DNA from: Bacteroides sp. 519
GTDB taxonomy: Bacteria > Bacteroidota > Bacteroidia > Bacteroidales > Bacteroidaceae
Assembly: GCF_010500955.1 (NCBI RefSeq)
Contig: NZ_QVMJ01000009.1
Coordinates: 1-64,000, forward strand
Direction: 5' to 3'
Length of the DNA: 64,000 bases
Position numbers and translations under genes: made by a program. Below the pieces are notes generated by a model that saw only the letters and a program-made list of their open reading frames with translations, did no database searches and had not been told where the DNA came from. Each line of letters opens with the position of its first letter. The stretch's first letter is position 1. Below, one piece after another: positions 1 to 7,681 of the stretch.

Positions 1-26
1 TATAGTTCTGAGGCTTGCATAAAATA

Positions 27-278
27 TTATATAAAAATTAAATGCAAAGATACAGAACAAGGAAAAGACAATATAGGCGACAAAGCGGAGACGCTTACAA
101 TGTACTTGTATGGCGCAACAGAATCAATGGTAACAGTATCTATTATAATTGTTTCTGTAACTTCTTCTACATCTGTGATTTCTGTGTTCGAAACATAAAC
201 AGTATCAGTACACGATACATAGAATGATACGGCTATAATAGCCAATAGGACAACGAAAATGTAAATGATCTTTTTCAT
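27..278 (-). CDS. small putative lipoprotein
   Basis: A short protein of about 83 residues that I do not recognise. The start is placed at the Met before the KKIIYIFVVLL stretch because this gives a classical signal peptide ending in a lipobox-like VSC (Cys about residue 23). An upstream in-frame ATG at 338 would put 20 polar residues ahead of the signal. The mature part is rich in Thr, Val, Glu and Asp (TEITDVEEVTETIIIDT) and probably extended; the C-terminus is hydrophobic. It follows the phosphodiester glycosidase gene on the same strand with a 97-bp gap, so it may be the last gene of that transcript. Function unknown. Confidence 0.5.
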   Translation of the reverse strand: MKKIIYIFVVLLAIIAVSFYVSCTDTVYVSNTEITDVEEVTETIIIDTVTIDSVAPYKYIVSVSALSPILSFPCSVSLHLIFI

Positions 279-375
279 GTTTTTCAATATTTTGAGGGTA
301 TAGAAATCCTTGTCCGTAACATTGCTGTTCGGTTTCAAACCTGTTAGATTTGCTTATTAATCTATGTGAGAATGA

Positions 376-1239
376 TTATTCTTCGTTTCGCCAGATAATG
401 TATGATATGTTTTCAGGCAGATCCGATAGTTGTTCGCCAAACTCCCGGCGGACGTGTTCTTTATTATAATACCAACCATACGCATCGCCACCTACCAGAT
501 AGATAGCATCTGTAACACCAACATCAATCAATGCCTGCGAAAAGTCGTGAAAAGATTCTTTTTGTTTGCTCTCTACCATTATAATCCGTTCGTTGCGTAC
601 AGCCAATGCCCGGCGAACGGATTTATTCTTCGGTTTGTTCTCAATCAGTTCGCCATTGTGTACCAAGGGATATTGGCGAAAGAATGAACCCTTACTGTCG
701 ATAACCTGCTGTAATAACGGAGTTGATTCGCCCAGTCCGATGGTTACTTTATTGTTTTCAATGGCACAAAAACCTTTCTTTGCCACGCCTCGCGCAAGTC
801 TTTTGCCGGCGAGGACAAAATCACCTACAATCTGTTTATTGTCTCTACGAATGTCGGCAGCCATTGTAGCAAACAGGATGTCCGGATCTGTAACATCAGG
901 CATTCCCAGTGCCAAAGACATGGTAAGTTTATGGGGTACATAAATCAATAGGGGAACATCATTAACTACCTCTTCTAGCACTTCAATATACCCATTTTCC
1001 ACACTGCTTTGGATAGTATCTACAATAGATACCGATATACTCTGCTGGGTTTCTTCCGGTTCAAAGTAATAATCCGGCGTTTGTTCTTTATTTGAATAAT
1101 AATAGAAAATGCTTCCAAGAATCAGTAAAACACATACCACAGCAAGTATCCATTTCCATGATTGTATTTTCTTTTTTCCTCCCTTTCCGGTTTCGGAACC
1201 AAGGATATAAACTTCGTTATCTTGTTTTTTATCTTTCAT
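376..1239 (-). CDS. membrane-anchored phosphodiester glycosidase family protein (DUF2233/NAGPA-like)
   Basis: 287 residues. A basic cytoplasmic N-terminus (about 1-27) is followed by one membrane helix (about 28-46, WILAVVCVLLILGSIFYYY) and an extracytoplasmic domain. The C-terminal half resembles the phosphodiester glycosidase fold of human NAGPA and bacterial DUF2233 proteins: a KGFCAIENNKVTIGLGES segment, the RRALAVR strand, and DAIYLVGGDAYGWYY near the end, which matches the conserved GG(D/S) region. Members hydrolyse sugar phosphodiesters or act in exopolysaccharide metabolism. The substrate here is unknown. Its start overlaps the stop of the LytTR gene by four bases (ATGA), so the two are probably translationally coupled. 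Confidence 0.7.
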   Translation of the reverse strand: MKDKKQDNEVYILGSETGKGGKKKIQSWKWILAVVCVLLILGSIFYYYSNKEQTPDYYFEPEETQQSISVSIVDTIQSSVENGYIEVLEEVVNDVPLLIYVPHKLTMSLALGMPDVTDPDILFATMAADIRRDNKQIVGDFVLAGKRLARGVAKKGFCAIENNKVTIGLGESTPLLQQVIDSKGSFFRQYPLVHNGELIENKPKNKSVRRALAVRNERIIMVESKQKESFHDFSQALIDVGVTDAIYLVGGDAYGWYYNKEHVRREFGEQLSDLPENISYIIWRNEE

Positions 1240-1619
1240 ATTCCAATCCTCCTGCTTTTAATACTTTCCTCTAAAACCGATTTCAGTGCTTTGAGTGCTT
1301 CTTTAGATGCCGATAGTGTGAATTTATGGGCGAAGCTACTGTCGGAAAGGATTATTTGCTGTTTCGATACATTTACATAATAAATGTACCTGCCATTTAT
1401 AATAAGACTTTTACCAAGTCGGATAAAAGTTTGTGCATCGGTACCAAGTTGTTGCTCAATCAGCCTTTCGAATGAAGCCAGATTGAATGAGAAAAGATGC
1501 TCATCTTTATCTATCAGGGTCATGGTAGAGTAATTGCCGTCCGACAGGATATAAACAATCCGGTCCGGCGATACCCGGACTACTTCGTTGCTGTTGGTTA
1601 ATACTAGATACTTCGACAT
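1236..1619 (-). CDS. LytTR-family DNA-binding regulator without receiver domain
   Basis: 127 residues, nearly all of them a LytTR domain: VSPDRIVYILSDGNYSTMTL, a central helix (ASFERLIEQQL), then FIRLGKSLIINGRYIYYVN and a final strand pair. The RIGKSxIIN-type segment is the hallmark of the LytTR DNA-binding fold. There is no response-regulator receiver domain and no membrane segment, so any input must come from a partner or from protein level alone. The gene is first in an operon with the phosphodiester glycosidase gene (4-bp overlap). Autoregulation is plausible but not shown by the sequence. Confidence 0.85.
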   Translation of the reverse strand: MSKYLVLTNSNEVVRVSPDRIVYILSDGNYSTMTLIDKDEHLFSFNLASFERLIEQQLGTDAQTFIRLGKSLIINGRYIYYVNVSKQQIILSDSSFAHKFTLSASKEALKALKSVLEESIKSRRIGI

Positions 1620-1743
1620 TCTTATTTGATTTGCTATTACAAAGATATGTCTTTTTCAATACTTCGTGTTATCTGTTTAACCGCATTTTATGAAATGTGT
1701 GGTTGGGTGTATGAAATGATGGGAATGGAGGATGAAATGGAAA

Positions 1744-1812
1744 AAGGCGCGAAAGCACGAAGGCGCGAAAGCACGAAAGCGCGAAAGGGGTGAACTTCAT
1801 TATCGTGCTTTT
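1744..1812. repeat. iterated 8-bp word repeat (GCGCGAAA/GCACGAAA), left copy
   Basis: Words GCGCGAAA and GCACGAAA alternate about five times, then the tract runs through GAACTTCAT into TCGTGCTTTT. A related copy lies at 2178-2240 on the other side of the four-helix-bundle gene, so the gene is bracketed. Confidence 0.85.
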
Positions 1813-2161
1813 ATACTTTTTCACGCCTTGTTTTGATGAAGGAAGCAATTTTCGCAGAGAGTTGTTTTGCTTTGTCTAAGAGTTCATAAAACTCTTCAGT
1901 ATTGATGTATTTAAGTTCTTTGGCAAGGTACAATTGTGTTCTTACTTCGCCACATGAACCTTTAGCTATGAAGAGAAATTGGATGAATTCTTTGTTGGTT
2001 TGTCGTTCAAAGCCTTCTGATATATTTGATGGAATTGATACGGAGGCCCGCTGTATTTGATCTTTAAAACCATAATCTCGACAGTCTTTCAAGGATCTAT
2101 ATATCTTAACAGTCAATCTCATCCCCTCTTTCCAAATTTCTAAATCTTCAAATGTGTTCAT
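1811..2161 (-). CDS. four-helix bundle protein (23S rRNA intervening-sequence protein family)
   Basis: 116 residues starting at MNTFEDLEIWKEG; this start is chosen because FxDLxVWxxA/G is the usual N-terminus of the family, and the 15 upstream residues of the longer frame are encoded next to repeat DNA. Family signatures are RASVSIPSNISEGFER (usually SIxxNIAEG) and the KGSCGEVRTQLYLAKEL helix. Proteins of this S23/IVP type form pentameric four-helix bundles; homologues sit in 23S rRNA intervening sequences or act as the Avd accessory protein of diversity-generating retroelements. No reverse transcriptase or rRNA is present here. Its real job is unknown. It lies between two copies of a word repeat, which suggests a mobile cassette. 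Confidence 0.85.
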   Translation of the reverse strand: MNTFEDLEIWKEGMRLTVKIYRSLKDCRDYGFKDQIQRASVSIPSNISEGFERQTNKEFIQFLFIAKGSCGEVRTQLYLAKELKYINTEEFYELLDKAKQLSAKIASFIKTRREKV

Positions 2162-2177
2162 TGTTTTTATGAATAAA

Positions 2178-2240
2178 GGTACGAAAGTACAAAAGCGCGA
2201 AAGCACGAAACTTCACTTTCGCGCTTTCGTGCTTTCATTC
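2178..2240. repeat. iterated 8-bp word inverted repeat, right copy
   Basis: AAAGCGCGAAAGCACGAAA, then a short TTCAC spacer, then TTTCGCGCTTTCGTGCTTTC. The arms can fold into a hairpin just upstream of the four-helix-bundle gene. It shares words with 1744-1812. Confidence 0.85.
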
Positions 2241-2252
2241 TTTCGTGCTTAT

Positions 2253-5102
2253 TTAAAGATTACCATATCTGGTAGTAAACAATTTCCTGTCGCCTAACGT
2301 ATTATCTACGCGAGCTACATTAATCCAGAATTTGTTTTCTTTTACGGCTTCTGTTGGATAAGCTGCTTTTTCACGTGAATAAGGATGCGTCCACTCGTTT
2401 GCAACTACTTCGTATTCGGGGTGGGGAGAATTTACAAGTACATTATCTGCCTTATCGGCTGCACCTGTACGCACCTCTTCGATTTCGTTCCAGATAGTCA
2501 TCATTACTTCAATGAAGTTATCCAGTTCAGCTAGTGATTCGCTTTCTGTTGGTTCAATCATTAAGGTACCATGAACAGGGAACGAAAGGGTAGGAGCGTG
2601 GTAGCCAAAGTCCATCAAACGTTTGGCAATATCGCTTTCGGTGATGCCAGTTTCTGCATTCAGTTTACGACATTCCAGAATCATTTCATGACCCACAAAG
2701 CCGTTTACGCCTCTGTAAACAACGCCGTAAGTATCATTCAAGCAGGCAGCCAGATAATTTGCACTCAGAATAGCAATTTGGGTAGCGCGGGTTAAACCTT
2801 CGGCGCCCATCATTTTAATATATCCATAAGTGATGGGAAGGATACCTGCACTTCCGTAAGGAGCAGCAGAAACTTCGTTTTGTGAGTTTCCAAAGAGTGG
2901 ATGACCAGGTAAGAATGGTACCAGATGCTCAGCAACACAAATCGGGCCAACACCGGGGCCACCACCACCATGAGGTGAGGCAAATGTTTTATGCAGATTG
3001 AGGTGGCAAACGTCGGCTCCGATATATCCGGGACTGGTTAAGCCCACCTGCGCATTCATGTTGGCACCGTCCATATAAACCTGTGCTCCGCATTCATGAA
3101 TGATTTCACATATTTCCCTGATATCCGTTTCAAAGATACCATGAGTAGAAGGATAAGTAATCATCAGGGCAGCCAGTTCGTCTTTATTGGCAATCGCTTT
3201 TTCGCGAAGGTCTTCCATGTTTACATTACCCTGTTCATCACAGGCACAGATCACAATTGAGTATCCTGCTTGTATAGCCGATGCTGGGTTTGTTCCGTGT
3301 GCCGATGAAGGAATGAGTACTTTGTTACGATGTCCCTGACCGATACTTTCCAGATAGGTGCGGATAACACGCAGTCCGGCATACTCGCCTGCTGCACCTG
3401 AGTTAGGTTGCAAACTCACTCCGGCAAATCCGGTTATGATTTCTAGTTCTTTGCTGAGATTGTGAATAAGTTCACGATAGCCCAATGCCTGATCTTCCGG
3501 AACAAGTGGATGGATATTCTGGAATTCGGCGCAACTCAACGGAAGCATTTCAGAAGCAGCATTCAGTTTCATAGTACAGGAACCAAGAGATATCATGCTA
3601 TGTGCCAGTGAAATATCTTTCCGGTCAAGCCTCTTTATATAACGCATCATTTCGGTTTCGGTATGATATTTAGAGAAAACCTCATGAGTCATGTAAGCAG
3701 AAGTACGACGGAATTCTTTGTTGATAGTATTCTTTTCAGGGATTTCGGTAAGCTTTACAGCATCAATCTCTGCTGCAACCGAGAATATGGTAAGTAGTAA
3801 ATTAGCATCGGCCAGTGTGGTTGTTTCATCGATACTGAAACCAACATCGCCATTATCAAAATAGCGTAGGTTAACTTCCTTAGCCAAAGCAATGGTTCTT
3901 ATTTCCTGTGCCGATATGTTAGGAGGTAATACAAACCGCAATGTATCGAAGTATTGTTTATTAACCTGCGTGTATCCTATTTTAGTCAGGCTTTTTTCCA
4001 GTGCAGATGTAATAGAGTGAATACGTGAAGCAATTCCTTTAATTCCTTCTGCACCATGATATACAGCATAGAATCCGGCCATAGTTGCCAACAGTGCCTG
4101 CGAAGTACATATATTTGAAGTTGCTTTTTCTCTCTTAATATGTTGCTCACGGGTTTGAAGTGCCATTCTGTAACACAGTTTTCCCATTCTGTCTTTCGAC
4201 AAGCCGATGATGCGTCCTGGCATATTGCGCTTGTATTCATCGCGGGTAGCAAAATATGCTGCCGACGGACCACCATAGAACAATGGAGTGCCTAAACGTT
4301 GTGTACTTCCGAAGGCAATATCAGCTCCCCACTCACCAGGAGGAACAAGTAGTGCCAGTGAAAGAATATCAGCAGCAACAGCTACTTTGCAGCCGGCTGT
4401 ATGTGCATTTTCAACAAATGTACGGTAATCTTCAATGTTACCATTTGAATTTGGATATTGAAGTATAGCTGCATATATGTCTTCTGTCCATTCGCATTCG
4501 GTATATTTACCTACACGCAAAACAATTCCTTGTGGAATGGCGCGGGTATTCATTACAGCTAATGTTTGAGGGAAGATATTTTCATCCACAAACACTACAT
4601 TGGCATTGCGTTTTTGCTGGTCGCGTGTACGAAGTGCATACATCATATTTACAGCTTCGGCTGCGGCAGTAGCTTCGTCAAGCAGGGAACAGTTGGATAA
4701 TGGTAATGCAGTTAAATCACTTACAACAGTTTGAAAGTTCATTAATGCTTCTAGTCTTCCTTGTGAAACTTCGGCTTGATAAGGAGTATAAGAGGTGTAC
4801 CAAACCGGATTTTCGAATACATTTCGTTGAATAACGGCAGGGGTAATGGTCCCATACCATCCCATACCTATATAAGAAGTGAATATTTTGTTCTTTTTAG
4901 CTAACTCGCCAATGTGTTTAGCAAAGGCATACTCGCTAAGAGCATTTTCTGTTAGTTTCATGGGCTCCTTGGGGCGGATATTAGCAGGAATGGTCTTTTC
5001 GATAAGTTCATCGAGGCTATTCACACAAATTCTTTTCAGCATTATGGCTTCTTCCTCAGGAGTAATGCCGATATGGCGATCAGCAAAAACGTCTGTTTTC
5101 AT
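2253..5102 (-). CDS. gcvP: glycine dehydrogenase (decarboxylating), P protein of the glycine cleavage system
   Basis: 949 residues, the normal length for the fused P protein. It decarboxylates glycine with PLP and passes the aminomethyl group to lipoylated H protein in the cytoplasm. The N-terminal half holds the non-catalytic aminotransferase-like unit (FADRHIGIT start, IGMGWYGTITPAVIQRNVFE, YTSYTPYQAEVSQGRLEAL). The C-terminal half carries the PLP site: SAHGTNPASA, MDGANMNAQVGL, and the Schiff-base lysine in LNLHKTFASPHGGGGPG at about residue 704. gcvT and gcvH are not adjacent. Gaps on both sides hold word repeats rather than genes. Confidence 0.97.
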   Translation of the reverse strand: MKTDVFADRHIGITPEEEAIMLKRICVNSLDELIEKTIPANIRPKEPMKLTENALSEYAFAKHIGELAKKNKIFTSYIGMGWYGTITPAVIQRNVFENPVWYTSYTPYQAEVSQGRLEALMNFQTVVSDLTALPLSNCSLLDEATAAAEAVNMMYALRTRDQQKRNANVVFVDENIFPQTLAVMNTRAIPQGIVLRVGKYTECEWTEDIYAAILQYPNSNGNIEDYRTFVENAHTAGCKVAVAADILSLALLVPPGEWGADIAFGSTQRLGTPLFYGGPSAAYFATRDEYKRNMPGRIIGLSKDRMGKLCYRMALQTREQHIKREKATSNICTSQALLATMAGFYAVYHGAEGIKGIASRIHSITSALEKSLTKIGYTQVNKQYFDTLRFVLPPNISAQEIRTIALAKEVNLRYFDNGDVGFSIDETTTLADANLLLTIFSVAAEIDAVKLTEIPEKNTINKEFRRTSAYMTHEVFSKYHTETEMMRYIKRLDRKDISLAHSMISLGSCTMKLNAASEMLPLSCAEFQNIHPLVPEDQALGYRELIHNLSKELEIITGFAGVSLQPNSGAAGEYAGLRVIRTYLESIGQGHRNKVLIPSSAHGTNPASAIQAGYSIVICACDEQGNVNMEDLREKAIANKDELAALMITYPSTHGIFETDIREICEIIHECGAQVYMDGANMNAQVGLTSPGYIGADVCHLNLHKTFASPHGGGGPGVGPICVAEHLVPFLPGHPLFGNSQNEVSAAPYGSAGILPITYGYIKMMGAEGLTRATQIAILSANYLAACLNDTYGVVYRGVNGFVGHEMILECRKLNAETGITESDIAKRLMDFGYHAPTLSFPVHGTLMIEPTESESLAELDNFIEVMMTIWNEIEEVRTGAADKADNVLVNSPHPEYEVVANEWTHPYSREKAAYPTEAVKENKFWINVARVDNTLGDRKLFTTRYGNL

Positions 5103-5132
5103 GTTTGTTGAATTTAAGTATTATTTTATAAT

Positions 5133-5208
5133 TTGCCAATGTGATTAATTTGCCAATATGCTAATTATAAAAATGCACAGCCAATTGGCACATTGGCATA
5201 TTTTCACA
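5133..5208. repeat. TGCCAAT-word inverted repeat, copy 1
   Basis: The words TTGCCAATGTG and TTGCCAATATG, then CAGCCAATTGGCACATTGGCATATT, which is their complement; the tract can fold on itself. A second copy with the same AATGC-CAGCCAATTGGCA centre lies at 5864-5960, so the MBL-fold gene is bracketed by the pair. Confidence 0.8.
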
Positions 5209-5216
5209 TTAAAGTT

Positions 5217-5855
5217 TTATCTTAAAAATGGATTTTCCAGTTTCTCTGCTCCGATGGTTGTTGAACCTCCGTGTCCGGGATATACAATCGTTTCGTTGGG
5301 AAGAACCAGCAAGCGACTGCAAATGCCTTCGCGTAACTCATCAAAATTACCACCAGCCAAATCTGCACGTCCCACACTACCCTGAAACAGAACATCGCCC
5401 GAGAACATTACTCCATCGTTCTTTGAGTAGAATACAATACTTCCAGGTGAATGCCCCGGAACATGTATAGCTTCCAGTTGTGTGTTTCCGAAAGAAATAA
5501 TATCTCCATCGCATATATATTTACCTAGTGGCACAGGGTCTTCGGGTAGTTTAAAACCAAATGATCGGGATTGTTGAGGGGCAGTTGCCAGCCAGAATTC
5601 ATCGGCTTTGTTAGCTTCGGGAGATAGACCATATTCTTTCAGCATAAACGGATTGCCGAATATATGGTCAAGATGCAGATGCGTATTTAATACATGCTTT
5701 ACCTTTAAATTATTCCCCTCGATATAACTTTTTAGCTTTTGTTTTTCTTCTTCGTAAAAGCAGCCTGGGTCTATTACCACTGCTTCCAGTGTTTCGTCTG
5801 ATAGAACATAACAGTTCACAGGAAACATATTAAATTCGAATCTCTTTATTTTCAT
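5217..5855 (-). CDS. MBL-fold metallo-hydrolase (glyoxalase II-like)
   Basis: 212 residues from MKIKRFEFNMFPVNCYVLSD; the eight residues upstream of this Met in the longer frame come from repeat DNA and are left out. Metal-binding motif THLHLDH (HxHxDH) near residue 61, followed by FNMFPVNCY-type N-terminal strand, HVPGHSPGSIVFY (third His), SGDVLFQGSVGRAD (bridging Asp) and VYPGHGGSTTIG (last His). This is the pattern of small cytosolic hydroxyacylglutathione hydrolase-like enzymes that bind two metals. The substrate is not deducible. The gene lies between gcvP and rsmG on the same strand, each gap filled by a TGCCAAT-word repeat. Confidence 0.9.
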   Translation of the reverse strand: MKIKRFEFNMFPVNCYVLSDETLEAVVIDPGCFYEEEKQKLKSYIEGNNLKVKHVLNTHLHLDHIFGNPFMLKEYGLSPEANKADEFWLATAPQQSRSFGFKLPEDPVPLGKYICDGDIISFGNTQLEAIHVPGHSPGSIVFYSKNDGVMFSGDVLFQGSVGRADLAGGNFDELREGICSRLLVLPNETIVYPGHGGSTTIGAEKLENPFLR

Positions 5856-5863
5856 AAGAATAA

Positions 5864-5960
5864 TGTGAAAATATGCCAATATGCAAATGTGCCAATTATG
5901 TGAAATGCGCAGCCAATTGGCATATTGGCATATTAGTTTATTGGCATATTGTTATATTGT
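5864..5960. repeat. TGCCAAT-word inverted repeat, copy 2
   Basis: Words ATATGCCAATATGC and TGTGCCAATTATG face GCCAATTGGCATATTGGCAT across a short GAAATGCGCA loop. The right end reaches the stop codon of rsmG (5952-5954). Confidence 0.8.
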
Positions 5961-6581
5961 TACATAAACTACTTTCTTTGTCTCGAAAAATGGCTCTGTG
6001 AAATCCTCACTCAATGAGTGAATGATTGTTTTGTTTTTAAAAGGTTTGGATTCATTTTCCAGTTCTCCCCCTTTTAAACATATCAAACCGTTGGGTATTG
6101 GATTTCGTTGTTCACTGGAAACATTCTTTCGGATAATCTTAATAAGATCGGTTAAAGGCATAACAGCACGGCTTACAACAAAGTCGAATTTTCCTTTTTC
6201 CTCTTCTGCCCGTGCATGGCGCGAAGTTAGATTCTTCAAACCAATGGCCGAGGAAACTTCGTTTACAACTTTAATTTTCTTTCCGATACTATCTACCAAA
6301 TGAAACGAAACTTCAGGAAATAAGATAGCCAGTGGTATTCCGGGGAAACCGCCACCAGTGCCCAAATCCATTATTTGAGTACCGGGTTTAAAACTAATAA
6401 ATTTGGCAATACCAAGCGAATGAAGCACATGATGCTCGTATAGATTAACAATATCCTTGCGGGAAATCACATTGATTTTAGCATTCCAATCTACATACAA
6501 ATCATACAGTGCATTAAATTGTGCTTGTTGTTCTTCGGATAGTGAAGGAAAATAACGGGTGATAATTTCTGCTGACGACAT
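5952..6581 (-). CDS. rsmG: 16S rRNA (guanine527-N7)-methyltransferase
   Basis: 209 residues, usual for RsmG (GidB). It methylates N7 of G527 in 16S rRNA with SAM. The SAM-binding loop is DLGTGGGFPGIPLAILFP (about residues 71-88), preceded by the typical KINVISRKD and EHHVLHSLG segments; the VSRAV motif follows at about 140. The start is taken at MSSAEIITRYFPSL because it lies four bases after the stop of the upstream lipoprotein gene; the longer frame start at 6623 would overlap that gene by 38 bases and adds a non-conserved basic stretch. Probably co-transcribed with the upstream gene. Confidence 0.95.
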   Translation of the reverse strand: MSSAEIITRYFPSLSEEQQAQFNALYDLYVDWNAKINVISRKDIVNLYEHHVLHSLGIAKFISFKPGTQIMDLGTGGGFPGIPLAILFPEVSFHLVDSIGKKIKVVNEVSSAIGLKNLTSRHARAEEEKGKFDFVVSRAVMPLTDLIKIIRKNVSSEQRNPIPNGLICLKGGELENESKPFKNKTIIHSLSEDFTEPFFETKKVVYVTI

Positions 6582-6585
6582 CTTA

Positions 6586-7446
6586 TTATTTGCTTTTTTG
6601 TAATGCCGATATAATTTTAACATCTTTCATTAAATGGGCAATTGCGCCATAAGAAAGCTTTATTTCTACCGAACCAGTTGAATAGGGGGCAATTTCGTAT
6701 ACATTATAAAAGAATACGATTCCCGTTTTGTCTACATAAAAGTTTTCTGTTGGTGTAAGGTCACCAGTAAGACCATAACCTATATCTTCAAGTTCTTCGC
6801 GCGAAGAAACTTTGTTGTCTTTCATCAACTGCTCCCACAAAAGTTGGGTTAGTGCATCCGAGTAATCTTCAATAAAGAGATCGTCCAGTGTGATGAGATC
6901 CCTGTTTTTCAGGTCGATATTGAGAAAATTAGTATGCTCTATTTTATCAGCTCCGCCTGTGTATTCGTTAAATTCAACACAGTAAACCAACAGGTCTCCC
7001 TGATACAATTGAATATGACTGTGGATGTTTTGGTAATAATCGTACCAGGAGGCAATTATCTCTTGATCTTCCCGGTTGTTTACTTTCTTATCTTCGATAA
7101 ACATGGGTTCCATATCCATCCTGTATTCGGCAGTATAGGCTTCCGAATAGCTCTTAACTACAGTAGCCATATCTGTATCTATATATTCTTCATCAAAACA
7201 GATTGAAATGAAATGGTCATTCAGGTAAGTTAATAAAGAGTCATCATTCGATTTAGAAACATATTCAAAGTCAATAATCAGCTTAGCTCCCGGTTTGGTA
7301 GTATCGCCAAATAAATGTGCAGCTTCATTTTGTTGTATGTTACTAAATTCCAAGGCTCCTCTCTTATTCATCTTGTTATCACAAGAACTATAAAAAGTTC
7401 CTGCAGCTATTAGAAAAGCCAACAAACTTACATATTGTTTTTTCAT
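6586..7446 (-). CDS. RsiV-like lipoprotein (DUF4163/DUF3298)
   Basis: 286 residues with a signal peptide ending in SSC (Cys about residue 22), so probably a lipoprotein. The middle resembles DUF4163 (ISICFDEEYIDTDM, SEAYTAEYRMD) and the C-terminal third DUF3298 (LKNRDLITLDDLFIEDYSDALTQLLWEQLM, then YVDKTGIVFFYNVYEIAPYSTGSVEIKLSYGAI). This arrangement is shared with the extracytoplasmic part of anti-sigma factor RsiV and with many free-standing Bacteroidetes lipoproteins. There is no anti-sigma region here. It precedes rsmG with a 4-bp gap. Function unknown beyond the fold. Confidence 0.8.
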   Translation of the reverse strand: MKKQYVSLLAFLIAAGTFYSSCDNKMNKRGALEFSNIQQNEAAHLFGDTTKPGAKLIIDFEYVSKSNDDSLLTYLNDHFISICFDEEYIDTDMATVVKSYSEAYTAEYRMDMEPMFIEDKKVNNREDQEIIASWYDYYQNIHSHIQLYQGDLLVYCVEFNEYTGGADKIEHTNFLNIDLKNRDLITLDDLFIEDYSDALTQLLWEQLMKDNKVSSREELEDIGYGLTGDLTPTENFYVDKTGIVFFYNVYEIAPYSTGSVEIKLSYGAIAHLMKDVKIISALQKSK

Positions 7447-7494
7447 ATAGGTTTTATATTAAAATTCATCACTTTGTTTCAATATTTTTATCCA

Positions 7495-7502
7495 CAAATA
7501 TA
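7495..7502 (-). promoter_or_regulatory. Bacteroides-type -7 box for the RsiV-like lipoprotein/rsmG operon
   Basis: TATATTTG on the minus strand, 49 bp before the start codon, matching the TAnnTTTG consensus. I see no clear TTTG -33 element. Confidence 0.45.
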
Positions 7503-7566
7503 AAACATAATTAGGTAACTGTACCAATAAAAAAGGAAAATATTAGAAAACAGAATTTAAACCCGT

Positions 7567-7574
7567 TATCTTTG
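7567..7574 (+). promoter_or_regulatory. Bacteroides-type -7 box for the TonB-dependent receptor
   Basis: TATCTTTG matches TAnnTTTG exactly. It lies about 108 bp before the start codon, so the leader contains the dispersed hairpin element at 7588-7670. The -33 element is not obvious. Confidence 0.5.
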
Positions 7575-7587
7575 CAGGCGTTTTTAG

Positions 7588-7670
7588 CCTGCATTATTCA
7601 TATTCAAGAATGGAAGTAGTTAAAGGGAGTTATCAGGAGCTTTGCTCCTTAGGAGTTATAGTGTTCCATA
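7588..7670. repeat. dispersed hairpin element, copy A
   Basis: Begins CCTGCATTATTCATATTCAA, runs through GAATGGAAG and AGTTAAAGGGAGTTATC to the hairpin AGGAGCTTTGCTCCT. About 60 bp are nearly identical to 52431-52499. The right arm is degraded here. Confidence 0.85.
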
Positions 7671-7681
7671 ATTATTAAATA

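Noticed and set aside
1811..2161. Diversity-generating retroelement accessory gene (avd)
   Set aside because: No reverse transcriptase, template or variable repeat is nearby.
1741..2240. rRNA intervening sequence around the four-helix gene
   Set aside because: No 23S rRNA sequence flanks it; it lies between ordinary genes.
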